From: Bacteroidota bacterium
GTDB taxonomy: Bacteria; Bacteroidota; Ignavibacteria; Ignavibacteriales; Melioribacteraceae
Reading direction: 5' to 3'
Length of the DNA: 6,060 bases
NCBI GenBank assembly: GCA_021814855.1
Contig: JAKAHQ010000115.1
Span: 1-6,060, forward strand
Shown here: positions 1 through 6,060 of the stretch, piece after piece
Layout: each line of letters opens with the position of its first letter
How positions within the stretch are numbered: position 1 is the stretch's first letter
The notes under the pieces: generated by a model
The model's database searches: none
The model's input: the letters and a program-made list of their open reading frames with translations, nothing else
Told to the model about the DNA's origin: nothing
Made by a program: the position numbers and the translations under genes

Positions 1-1461
1 GACGGTTCCAAATATTTTGGTCCTTACACGGATGTAAAGAATATGAAAATCTCGCTGCGAATGATAAATAAGATTTTCAAGATTCGAAGCTGCAAACTGG
101 AGATAACCGAAGAAGCAATTCAGAAGCAAAAATTCAAAGTCTGCCTCGACTATCATATAAAAAAATGCGAAGGCCCATGCGAAGGATTGGTTTCTCAGAT
201 GTATTATAACGGAATGGTAAACCAGGTAATTAAAGTCTTGCGCGGAAAAACCGATGAACTGATAGAAGAATTAAAAACGCAGATGCAAACCTCTTCGGCT
301 AACCTGGAATTTGAGAAAGCCGCCGAAATCCGAGATAGGATTGATCAGCTTCAGGTATATTCATCAAGACAAAAAGTTGTATCCACCGATCTTGAAGACC
401 GAGATATTATCAGCGCTGCATTCGAAGGCAAGGATGTTGCCGCGACGATATTAAACATTCGCTCCGGTAAACTTGTAGGCAAGCGTCAGTTAAATCTAAG
501 CGCCGAAGAGAATGAGGATATGGCACAAATATATTCTTCCATAATAAAATTTTACTACGGCGAGTTTATAGAAGTACCACAGGAAATTGTATTGGAAGTT
601 CTGCCGGATGATTCCGAGTCGCTGCTTGAGTGGTTGAATTCGCGTGCGATAAAAAAATGCAGATTCATTATACCGCAGCGGCAAAGCGATGCAAAATCTT
701 TATTATTGATGTGCAAACAAAACGCTCAGTTGCAGCTAAAAGAAATTCAGCTTCAGAAAATGAAGAAGGAAGGGAATATACCCTATGCTCTTTCGGCGCT
801 TCAACGGGATTTGCATTTGAAAAAACTTCCTAGAATCATCGAATGCTTCGACAACAGCAACCTTCAAGGCAGCGACGCAGTTGCAAGTATGGTAGTTTTT
901 GTCGACGGCAAACCAAAGAAAAGTTTGTACAGAAAATTTATTATCAAAACTGTTGAGGGACCGGACGACTTTGCGAGTATGAGAGAAATAATCGATCGCC
1001 GGTACAGCCGTGTGCTCGAAGAAAATCAAGTCTTCCCCGACCTTATAATGGTGGATGGAGGCAAGGGCCAGTTATCGAGCGCGATTGAATCGCTTGAATC
1101 GCTCGGCGTAAAAAATTATGAAATAATCGGCTTGGCAAAAAGGTTGGAAGAAGTTTTTCTGCCGTGGAACCCCGAACCGCAATCAATTCCTAAGACTTCA
1201 TCAAGCTTAAAATTGCTTCAGCACGTTCGAGATGAAGCTCATCGTTTCGCAATCACTTTTCATAGGGAAAGACGCAGCAAAAGAACCATCACCAGCGAAC
1301 TCCTCGAAATAAAAGGTATCGGAGAAAAAGTAGCTCAAAAATTATTGTCCCAATTAAGTTTGGATGAAATTAAAACTGCGGAAGAGGCAAGATTGTCGGA
1401 AATTATCGGCGCAGCTAAAGCCCAATTAATTTTCCGCCATTATCATCAACCTTTGAATTAA
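1..1461 (+). CDS. uvrC: UvrABC system protein C (excinuclease subunit UvrC), 5'-truncated by the window edge
   Basis: UvrC makes the two incisions flanking a DNA lesion after UvrB has been loaded, in nucleotide excision repair in the cytoplasm. The frame is open from base 1, giving 487 visible residues. The family is usually about 600 long, so roughly the first 110 residues, holding most of the N-terminal GIY-YIG nuclease that makes the 3' cut, lie upstream. In visible numbering: 'SKYFGPYTDV' at 3-12 is the typical end of that domain. Cysteines 31, 48, 56 and 60 form the cluster reported to bind an Fe-S centre in E. coli UvrC. A UVR (UvrB-binding) motif with 'LEFEKAAEIRDRI' lies around 102-114. 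The RNase H-like 5' nuclease follows, with Asp284 (ECFDNSN), Asp352 (MVDGGKGQ) and His414 (RDEAHRF) matching the catalytic Asp/Asp/His set. A helix-hairpin-helix 'EIKGIGEKVAQKLL' sits near 435-448. All visible catalytic residues are present, so the gene looks functional. The ATG at 43 is internal, not the start. Confidence 0.96.
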   Translation, partial: DGSKYFGPYTDVKNMKISLRMINKIFKIRSCKLEITEEAIQKQKFKVCLDYHIKKCEGPCEGLVSQMYYNGMVNQVIKVLRGKTDELIEELKTQMQTSSANLEFEKAAEIRDRIDQLQVYSSRQKVVSTDLEDRDIISAAFEGKDVAATILNIRSGKLVGKRQLNLSAEENEDMAQIYSSIIKFYYGEFIEVPQEIVLEVLPDDSESLLEWLNSRAIKKCRFIIPQRQSDAKSLLLMCKQNAQLQLKEIQLQKMKKEGNIPYALSALQRDLHLKKLPRIIECFDNSNLQGSDAVASMVVFVDGKPKKSLYRKFIIKTVEGPDDFASMREIIDRRYSRVLEENQVFPDLIMVDGGKGQLSSAIESLESLGVKNYEIIGLAKRLEEVFLPWNPEPQSIPKTSSSLKLLQHVRDEAHRFAITFHRERRSKRTITSELLEIKGIGEKVAQKLLSQLSLDEIKTAEEARLSEIIGAAKAQLIFRHYHQPLN

Positions 1462-1485
1462 AGAGCACATCAAATTTATGCTGAA

Positions 1486-3000
1486 TCACTTCAACAAAAT
1501 CATTTTTTTGCTCGAAACAGTTTGGCCGGCAGAAAGCACATACAAATAAACGCCACTGCTTAACTTCGAACCGTCAAAATTGATTTTATAATTCCCCGGT
1601 TCTTTATTCTCATTCACCAGGGTCGATACTTCTCTGCCAAGTAAATCATAAACAACAATTTTTACACTTGCTTTTTTCGCGATTGTATATTTTATAGAAG
1701 TCGCCGGATTAAAAGGATTCGGATAGTTTTGCTCGAGTTCGAAAGAAGAGGGCTTATTGTTTACCGACTGCGTGACTTCTGTTGTCGGATCAAATTCAAA
1801 AGCGCCAAGGTCAGGTGCCGATCCGATGAAAGGTAAACCAATATCCGTACCGGCATTGATTAAATCGCTTCCGGGCGCTAAGTGCAAAAATTTTGTACCA
1901 GGTAAACTGCCGTCTACTTTGCGCGCACCGCGTATTCCGGTAGTGTCAATGGAAATGAAATCGTCATTAGTAACGTTGAACGGAGTTTGCCAGCCATTTG
2001 TTTTCTGAACAGCAAAGTCTCCCAATATTCCGTAAGCGCCCAAAGCCAAACAATTAACTACAGTTAGTTTTGCGGAATCGGCGAGAGCCAAATAGATTGA
2101 GTAATTCGTTCCGTTTCTATATGCCGAGCAATTATAAAGAGTCATAGAACCTTTATTATTGTTTTGGTCGAAACCTTTTACCCTATTGTCGAACGCCACA
2201 CAATCTTTAAGGATGAAATTATGCCGCAACAATTTTGTATCACTGCCGCCCATTTTAAAGCCGTTTCCATTACCGGTGCTGGCCTTGCCGCTTTTAAGAT
2301 AGCCGTTATCGAAGCACCAGCAATTTTCTAATGTAGTGGTTACGTTATCGGACGGTCTAAGATAACCATCCCATCCGTCATCGGAATTTTGCCATGAACG
2401 GCAGCCGTAAAAATAATTGCCGCTGCCTACATCAAGTTTAGGCGAAAAGCCATCGGCGTTGCCATTACCTGGATCAGCATTGTAATACGAATCACAATTG
2501 ATAATTCTATTGTTTGAAGCGCCGCCTCCTAGCTGCAATCCTGTATCCCTGTTTTCATAGAAGGAACAAAATTCAATTATATTATTGGATGAACTTATCA
2601 TCATACCGTTATCGCCCGCTCCTTTTATGTCCAGTCCTTTTATGTACCAGTAATTTTTCTTTAGATAAATACCGCGGTTGCTGCTACTCACTGCCATAGA
2701 TGAAAAATCCAGTACGGGTCTCTCGCCAGGGTAAGCAAACAGGTAATACATCTTTTCGCTGGTTCCGGCTTTGGAGATGCTAATTGTAGAACTCAGACCG
2801 TATATACCGCCTCTAACAAATATCGTATCTCCTGCTTGCAACAAATTAACGGCAGCGGAAATCGAACCCATCGGAGAATCAATCGTTCCCTTGCTTGCGT
2901 CGGATCCGTTAACAGCTACAAAAATATTTTGCGCGGTAATGATTGAGTACGTCCAAAATAAGATTATTGTGACAAGAGAGAAAATTTTTAGAATCATCAT
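1486..3000 (-). CDS. Secreted pectate lyase, PL9 family, with type IX secretion sorting domain
   Basis: Predicted to cleave polygalacturonate by calcium-dependent beta-elimination outside the cell or on its surface. The 504-residue product starts with a short signal peptide (hydrophobic stretch about 5-20, likely cut after Ala23, ITA|QN). Residues about 25-400 form a right-handed parallel beta-helix, seen as repeated 'N-x-I-x-x-C/F' turns. The core matches family PL9: Asp183 (NADGF), Asp207, Asp208 and Asp211 (DDGWD) have the same spacing as the calcium ligands I recall for Dickeya Pel9A (209/233/234/237). Lys249 in 'GNGFKMGG' fits its catalytic lysine (273). Residues about 418-504 are a C-terminal sorting domain ('ELEQNYPNPFNPATSIKYTI', 'YDLLGREV', 'LSSGVYLYVL', ending KKMILLK), which directs export by the type IX system and is then removed or anchored. 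The start is one of two adjacent ATG codons; no strong ribosome site is visible. It is alone: converging with uvrC on one side, with an SRP RNA gene upstream. An alternative is another beta-helix polysaccharide lyase with a different substrate. Confidence 0.82.
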   Translation of the reverse strand: MMILKIFSLVTIILFWTYSIITAQNIFVAVNGSDASKGTIDSPMGSISAAVNLLQAGDTIFVRGGIYGLSSTISISKAGTSEKMYYLFAYPGERPVLDFSSMAVSSSNRGIYLKKNYWYIKGLDIKGAGDNGMMISSSNNIIEFCSFYENRDTGLQLGGGASNNRIINCDSYYNADPGNGNADGFSPKLDVGSGNYFYGCRSWQNSDDGWDGYLRPSDNVTTTLENCWCFDNGYLKSGKASTGNGNGFKMGGSDTKLLRHNFILKDCVAFDNRVKGFDQNNNKGSMTLYNCSAYRNGTNYSIYLALADSAKLTVVNCLALGAYGILGDFAVQKTNGWQTPFNVTNDDFISIDTTGIRGARKVDGSLPGTKFLHLAPGSDLINAGTDIGLPFIGSAPDLGAFEFDPTTEVTQSVNNKPSSFELEQNYPNPFNPATSIKYTIAKKASVKIVVYDLLGREVSTLVNENKEPGNYKINFDGSKLSSGVYLYVLSAGQTVSSKKMILLK

Positions 3001-3061
3001 TTAGTCCGGGATTAGTTTCGATGAAAAATCAATTCTAAGAAAAGTTATCTTGGAAGAGATA

Positions 3062-3091
3062 ATCATAAATGGCAGTTTAACCTTTTGCGAA
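3062..3091 (-). promoter_or_regulatory. Possible sigma-70-like promoter for the pectate lyase gene
   Basis: On the minus strand, TTCGCA (3086-3091, 4 of 6 to TTGACA) and TATGAT (3062-3067, 5 of 6 to TATAAT) are separated by 18 bases. A transcript would start near 3055, leaving a leader of about 55 bases before the ATG at 3000. The region is AT-rich, so such matches can occur by chance, and promoter rules of this lineage may differ. No riboswitch or operator palindrome is apparent between 3001 and 3203. Confidence 0.25.
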
Positions 3092-3203
3092 TTTTATCGC
3101 GTCCCTTTAAGCATAACTTTATCGTTAACTTATTGATATTCTGCAAATTTCGCAAGCATTCTGGATGGCAAAAAATAATTTATACAACTTGATCGAAAGG
3201 AAT

Positions 3204-3216
3204 AAAAAATGCCAAG
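3204..3216 (-). terminator. T-run following the SRP RNA closing helix (likely terminator)
   Basis: On the minus strand the 3' arm CTTGGC (3211-3216) of the SRP RNA terminal helix is followed by A and then six T (3204-3209). A closing helix plus a U-tract is a usual way for small SRP RNAs to end. It would separate this transcript from the pectate lyase gene downstream. The helix is only six pairs before interruptions, so efficiency is uncertain. Confidence 0.45.
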
Positions 3217-3302
3217 CCTACAATCACCCAAGTTAATTACTGACCGTTGCTTCCTTCCGGACCTGGCGGGGTTGGGTAATAACTTGCCGATTAAGACTTG
3301 GC
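3211..3302 (-). ncRNA. ffs: Small signal recognition particle RNA (4.5S-type SRP RNA)
   Basis: This RNA is the core of the signal recognition particle; it binds the Ffh protein and, with FtsY, targets membrane and secretory proteins during translation. The minus strand carries the hallmark apical segment 'CCAGGTCCGGAAGGAAGCA' (3247-3265), with the GGAA tetraloop closed by UCC/GGA and the flanking internal-loop bases that Ffh M domain recognises. The ends pair: GCCAAG (3297-3302) with CTTGGC (3211-3216). Further in, AAGUUAUUAC pairs with GUAAUUAACUU with one bulged U, giving one long hairpin of about 92 nt, the size of the small bacterial type without an Alu domain. It lies between the GT9 gene and the pectate lyase gene, on their strand. 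The exact 5' end is inferred from pairing and may be a few bases further upstream. Confidence 0.95.
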
Positions 3303-3316
3303 AAAAATTGGGCTGT

Positions 3317-3347
3317 AATATAGAAAATATTTTTTAGAGTTGAACAA
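3317..3347 (-). promoter_or_regulatory. Possible promoter of the SRP RNA gene
   Basis: Reading the minus strand, a TATATT (3317-3322, 5 of 6 to TATAAT) lies 14 bases before the first paired base of the SRP RNA. Upstream candidates for the -35 box are TTCAAC (3339-3344, spacing 16) or TTGTTC (3342-3347, spacing 19), both imperfect. The predicted start would fall about seven bases before the GCCAAG helix end. A dedicated promoter is expected for this RNA; the particular boxes are tentative. Confidence 0.4.
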
Positions 3348-3409
3348 CTTTTTGAAACTTTAATTGGCTACTCAAAACCCATGTGGAAAGACGCAGTTTA
3401 TTTACTCAG

Positions 3410-4432
3410 CTAAAAATTGTTGAGCAGTAATTTGACCTTTTCAAAAACTTTTGAACTATCGATTCCTCCCTCTCCTGAAAAAGTACATTTTTTAGGATCG
3501 CCAGGGCAGACGGTTTGACAATAATCTTCGGAAGGTAAAATAATTTTGCTTTTATTCCCCAACGGGCCCCAGAGTTTTGGAGAACAAGCTGTAAGCGGAC
3601 AAAACATTGATAGAGTTTTAACCTTCAAGGCAGCCGCTGCATGCATTGGTCCGGTGCTGGCTGAGATCAACAAATCCAGAGCGGCAAAATTAATTAAGGA
3701 TTCTCTCAACGTCTTTCCGATGTTTGGATAGAAAACGTTTTCCAATCCTTCCAACTCTTGTGGAATTTTATTATCTGTGACAGCAACTGAAATATTTTTT
3801 AAAGAGCTTAGTTTTTCGAGCAAGTCGCGGTATTCGCCCGGCTGCCAATTCGGCGACGAGTTGCCGCTGGTTGCATGGATTCCAATTAGGAATTTATTCC
3901 CCTCCATAAGTTCGTCCCGTGCGTGTTGTACATTTTGTTTTTCCTCATCGCTCAAAAATATTTCGGTTGATAAATCATTTGAGTCGACGCCGATCTTTCG
4001 AGCAAGGTCCATGCAATAATCGGCTTCATGCCTTAACGGTTTATATTTTTTACGATCGACATATCTTGTGAATGTTATGAATTGATAAAACTTATGTCCA
4101 ACTCCAACCCGGTATGGAATTCCGGCGATGAACAAAAGATAGTTTAAGCGCTCGGTTGGAAGCAGAGTTAAAGAATGTGTGAACTTATACTTTCTTACTT
4201 CGGTAGCTTTTTTGAAAAACGATTTCATTGTGCCGTCGTAGTAATCATCTACGAGCAGAATTTGGTCTACGTGCGGATTATTAACATAAATATCCTGTGT
4301 ATATTTTCTTACCAGTACGGCCACAAAGCTATCAGGATATTTTTTTTTGATTTCCCGCGGTAAGGGAGTTGATAGGACAACATCGCCAATACGGTCGGGC
4401 CGGACAATCAATATTCTTTTTTGCTTTGGCAT
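3410..4432 (-). CDS. Glycosyltransferase family 9 protein (LPS heptosyltransferase-like)
   Basis: Members of GT9 transfer a sugar, classically heptose from ADP-heptose, onto the LPS core on the inner face of the cytoplasmic membrane. The 340-residue length is normal for the family. Seen in the sequence: the N-terminal 'ILIVRPDRIGDVVLSTPLP' (7-25), where Asp17 corresponds to the active-site Asp of the 'GD' motif; 'GIHATSGNSSPNW' (184-196), the start of the second Rossmann domain; and 'STGPMHAAAALKVKTLSMF' (259-277), the nucleotide-sugar site. Cysteines at 305, 309 and 316 follow the C-terminal cysteine pattern often found in heptosyltransferases. There is no signal peptide or membrane segment. 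Its ATG directly follows the stop codon of the GT4 gene with no gap, which suggests translational coupling; AGGA a few bases upstream may serve as ribosome site. It is the last gene of the operon, and no hairpin terminator is visible after its TAG. Acceptor and donor sugars cannot be told from sequence. Confidence 0.88.
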   Translation of the reverse strand: MPKQKRILIVRPDRIGDVVLSTPLPREIKKKYPDSFVAVLVRKYTQDIYVNNPHVDQILLVDDYYDGTMKSFFKKATEVRKYKFTHSLTLLPTERLNYLLFIAGIPYRVGVGHKFYQFITFTRYVDRKKYKPLRHEADYCMDLARKIGVDSNDLSTEIFLSDEEKQNVQHARDELMEGNKFLIGIHATSGNSSPNWQPGEYRDLLEKLSSLKNISVAVTDNKIPQELEGLENVFYPNIGKTLRESLINFAALDLLISASTGPMHAAAALKVKTLSMFCPLTACSPKLWGPLGNKSKIILPSEDYCQTVCPGDPKKCTFSGEGGIDSSKVFEKVKLLLNNF

Positions 4433-5560
4433 TTATCCTAAATCCAACAAACGGTTGCGGACTCGTTTATATTCTTCCTGCCAGTTCAATTCTTTGGAGG
4501 CAGAGAATGAATTGTTTTTATAAAATTCCAGCAGTTCTTTGTTGTTCATCCATTTACCCAGTACCGAGGCAATATTTTCACAGCAAGAAATATCAATGCT
4601 TTCTCCTACATTGTAGGCCTCGACAATCTTTTTCATTTGCGGCAAATCACTTGAAAGCACCGGTAGTCCAGCCATAATGTACTCAAACAATTTATTCGGG
4701 AGCGCGTGGTAGTAGCTGATGCTTATATTCTCGATGAGACACAAACCAATATCTGCGCCGGCGGTGTAGTTTATTAATTCCTTTTGATTGATCGAACCTG
4801 TAAAAAATACTTTTGACGAGATTCCCAATTCTTCAGATAGACTCTTAAAATTATTTCTTTGCTCACCGTCACCCACAATTATTAACACTGCGTCAGTCAA
4901 TTTTTTCAACGCCCTCATTATCTGCGGCATTCCCCTGCCATTTAAGAGTACTCCTTGATATAACAAGATTATTTTATCTTTACCGATATTAAACATATCT
5001 TTGAAATTAATCTTGTTAACAGGAACCTGATAAAGAGGAATATTTCTTATAACAACTGTATTCCTAATTCCGTAAAATTTTTCAATGAATTCTGAGTCCA
5101 TCTCGCCTGTGGTTAAGACCAGATCAACCTTTTTAATGAAAAAACTTTCAATTGATTTAATGAGCCATTGAATGAACGGCTTGTTCCTCAATCCGCCGAG
5201 AAAGGCGTACAATTCGCGGCTATTGTAAATTACCTTCGCGCCTTTCAAATTGGCAATAGTAGTTACAAACGGAAGTGTGTAAAGATCCTCAGCGAAATAG
5301 ATATCCGCCTTTGTTACAATTAATTCACGGATTAATACCAAGGCGAAGTGCAGATAGAATAAAACGCTGAGGGAAGATTTTTTCAACTTGAAAATTTTGT
5401 ATGTCTCATCGGAAAAACTTTGCGCAGATATAAACCATTCGAAAGCTATGACGGAGACTTTGCAGTCATCTTCTTTTAACGAGTTAGTTAGATTTACAAT
5501 TCTGGAATCGTGAAGGGCGTTGCCAAGAAAAGCAATGCAGACTTTTTTTTGCCGTTCCAT
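4433..5560 (-). CDS. GT4-type (GT-B fold) glycosyltransferase, family 1 C-terminal domain
   Basis: Likely transfers a sugar from a nucleotide-sugar donor onto a growing surface glycan at the cytoplasmic membrane. The 375-residue protein has two Rossmann-like halves. The N-terminal acceptor half (about 1-185) contains 'KADIYFAEDLYTLP' (84-97) and 'AKVIYNSRELY' (108-118), a pattern common in surface-glycan transferases of Bacteroidota-like organisms. The C-terminal donor half (about 195-360) has 'LLYQGVLLNGRG' (199-210), 'LIIVGDGEQ' (226-234), 'ADIGLCLI' (269-276) and 'LPNKLFEYIMAGLPVLSSD' (287-305). Glu293 would be the second Glu of the family E-x7-E motif; the first position holds His285. A hydrophobic stretch at 64-80 may help membrane contact. 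The gene starts 14 bases after the acyltransferase stop, with a modest GGGA upstream of the ATG, and abuts the GT9 gene. Sugar specificity is unknown. Confidence 0.86.
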   Translation of the reverse strand: MERQKKVCIAFLGNALHDSRIVNLTNSLKEDDCKVSVIAFEWFISAQSFSDETYKIFKLKKSSLSVLFYLHFALVLIRELIVTKADIYFAEDLYTLPFVTTIANLKGAKVIYNSRELYAFLGGLRNKPFIQWLIKSIESFFIKKVDLVLTTGEMDSEFIEKFYGIRNTVVIRNIPLYQVPVNKINFKDMFNIGKDKIILLYQGVLLNGRGMPQIMRALKKLTDAVLIIVGDGEQRNNFKSLSEELGISSKVFFTGSINQKELINYTAGADIGLCLIENISISYYHALPNKLFEYIMAGLPVLSSDLPQMKKIVEAYNVGESIDISCCENIASVLGKWMNNKELLEFYKNNSFSASKELNWQEEYKRVRNRLLDLG

Positions 5561-5574
5561 CGCTTTCCCGTTCG

Positions 5575-6060
5575 TTACAATTTAATTTGAAAAGTATTTC
5601 TCATGATTGTTTTAGCGTCAAACTGCTCCTTAAACTCAATAAGACTCATACTCGGCGTCATCGGGTTTTCGGCCTTGGTATCTTGCGAAACTCCTATATC
5701 GACATAAGAATATCCCAAATCCGTAAAATGATTTACAAGATCATACATTACCCGGTGCATCGGTTTGTACTCGGCGAATTCATATAACATCATATTATAA
5801 AAGCAGAGGGCAACATTTTTGTTTGTTAAAAACATAAGCGAGCCGCCGATTGGCTTTTCACCAAGATAGACCATAAAAAGTTTTAAACGTTCCGGCATCA
5901 GTTGCTTCAGCTTTAATAAATCTTCGTAGCTGTGTGTCGGCTTCGCATCATGCTTAGCTTTATTCTCAACGAGTATCGGGTAAAATTCGTCGTACCGATC
6001 ATTTATTTCCACGCGGAGATTATTCATCTTAAAAGTTTTACGAACGTTTCTTCTTGTCGT
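5575..6060 (-). CDS. FemAB/GNAT-like acyltransferase, 5' end beyond the window
   Basis: The frame is open from the stop at 5575 to the right edge, giving 161 visible residues that look like the C-terminal half of a protein of about 300-350. Residues are numbered from the edge. The segment begins 'TTRRNVRKTFK' (1-11), which resembles the basic stretch (RRNVRKA) in the middle of FemAB/GNAT (PF13480-type) proteins. It continues with 'YLGEKPIGGSLMFL' (65-78), the acyl-CoA or aminoacyl-tRNA binding strand-loop, and ends with 'YVDIGVS' (119-125) and 'LIEFKEQFDA' (140-149), the typical final motif in which the chain runs 'fK..FGa'. Such proteins in glycan clusters usually acylate an amino sugar or add an amino-acid-like group. 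The ATG at 6025-6027 is in frame but lies inside the homologous region, so it is not accepted as the start. It is the first visible gene of the operon with the GT4 and GT9 genes. Confidence 0.75.
   Translation of the reverse strand, partial: TTRRNVRKTFKMNNLRVEINDRYDEFYPILVENKAKHDAKPTHSYEDLLKLKQLMPERLKLFMVYLGEKPIGGSLMFLTNKNVALCFYNMMLYEFAEYKPMHRVMYDLVNHFTDLGYSYVDIGVSQDTKAENPMTPSMSLIEFKEQFDAKTIMRNTFQIKL

Noticed and set aside
43..45. ATG at 43 as the start of uvrC
   Set aside because: The frame is open to base 1 and the upstream residues (SKYFGPYTDV) are conserved UvrC sequence, so the start lies before the window.
496..1029. Open frames on both strands overlapping uvrC
   Set aside because: They are short, match no recognisable family and lie wholly within the strong uvrC reading frame, so they are shadows.
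1462..1485. Bidirectional terminator between the converging uvrC and pectate lyase genes
   Set aside because: The 24 bases contain no convincing inverted repeat with a T-run. Any terminator must lie inside the coding ends or be of another type.
1950..2650. Repeats or CRISPR-like pattern in the middle of the pectate lyase gene
   Set aside because: The periodicity is the protein-level beta-helix turn (Asn/Cys/Phe ladder); no DNA repeat of constant length with spacers is present.
1757..3004. Plus-strand open frames across the pectate lyase gene
   Set aside because: Opposite-strand shadows of a well-supported coding region; no family motifs or ribosome sites.
3135..3160. Imperfect palindrome GCAAATTTCGC as an operator
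   Set aside because: It is short, AT-rich and asymmetric, and occurs once; not distinguishable from chance.
3410..3530. Cysteine-rich C-terminus of the GT9 protein as a novel metal site
   Set aside because: A similar C-terminal cysteine pattern is known in heptosyltransferases, so it is more likely a family feature.
3546..5787. Plus-strand open frames across the glycosyltransferase and acyltransferase genes
   Set aside because: They lie opposite genes with clear family motifs and have no recognisable content.

Overview
The window (about 40% GC by eye) most resembles a member of the Ignavibacteria or a related lineage of the Bacteroidota/Chlorobi group. The evidence is a secreted enzyme ending in a type IX secretion sorting domain of the 'NYPNPFNP' type, which is very common in that group. 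The surface-glycan genes fit the same placement. This taxonomic guess rests on protein style only.

Layout from left to right. Bases 1-1461 (+) hold the 3' four-fifths of uvrC, the nucleotide excision repair endonuclease; its start lies before the window. It converges, with only 24 bp between stop codons, on a minus-strand gene (1486-3000) for a secreted pectate lyase of the PL9 type. The 409-bp gap that follows (3001-3409) is not empty. It carries a small signal recognition particle RNA gene (ffs, minus strand, 3211-3302), a T-run right after its closing helix, a possible promoter in front of it, and a possible promoter for the pectate lyase. From 3410 to the right edge lies a minus-strand operon, read right to left: a FemAB/GNAT-like acyltransferase (5' end outside the window), a GT4-type glycosyltransferase, and a GT9 (heptosyltransferase-like) glycosyltransferase. 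They are separated by 14 bp and 0 bp, so co-transcription and translational coupling are likely.

The three operon genes together look like part of a cluster that builds a cell-surface polysaccharide (LPS core, O-antigen or capsule). Two are sugar transferases, and the third probably modifies a sugar amine or joins an amino-acid-like group. The pectate lyase would act outside the cell or on its surface to cut polygalacturonate. It stands alone here, without transporters, other pectinases or regulators. uvrC and ffs are housekeeping genes.

I found no CRISPR array, insertion sequence, tRNA, phage gene or defence system, and I do not see a clearly new biological system. The points most worth a second look are the PL9 enzyme with its conserved calcium and catalytic residues, the SRP RNA in the gap, and the unusual residues noted in UvrC and the GT4 enzyme.
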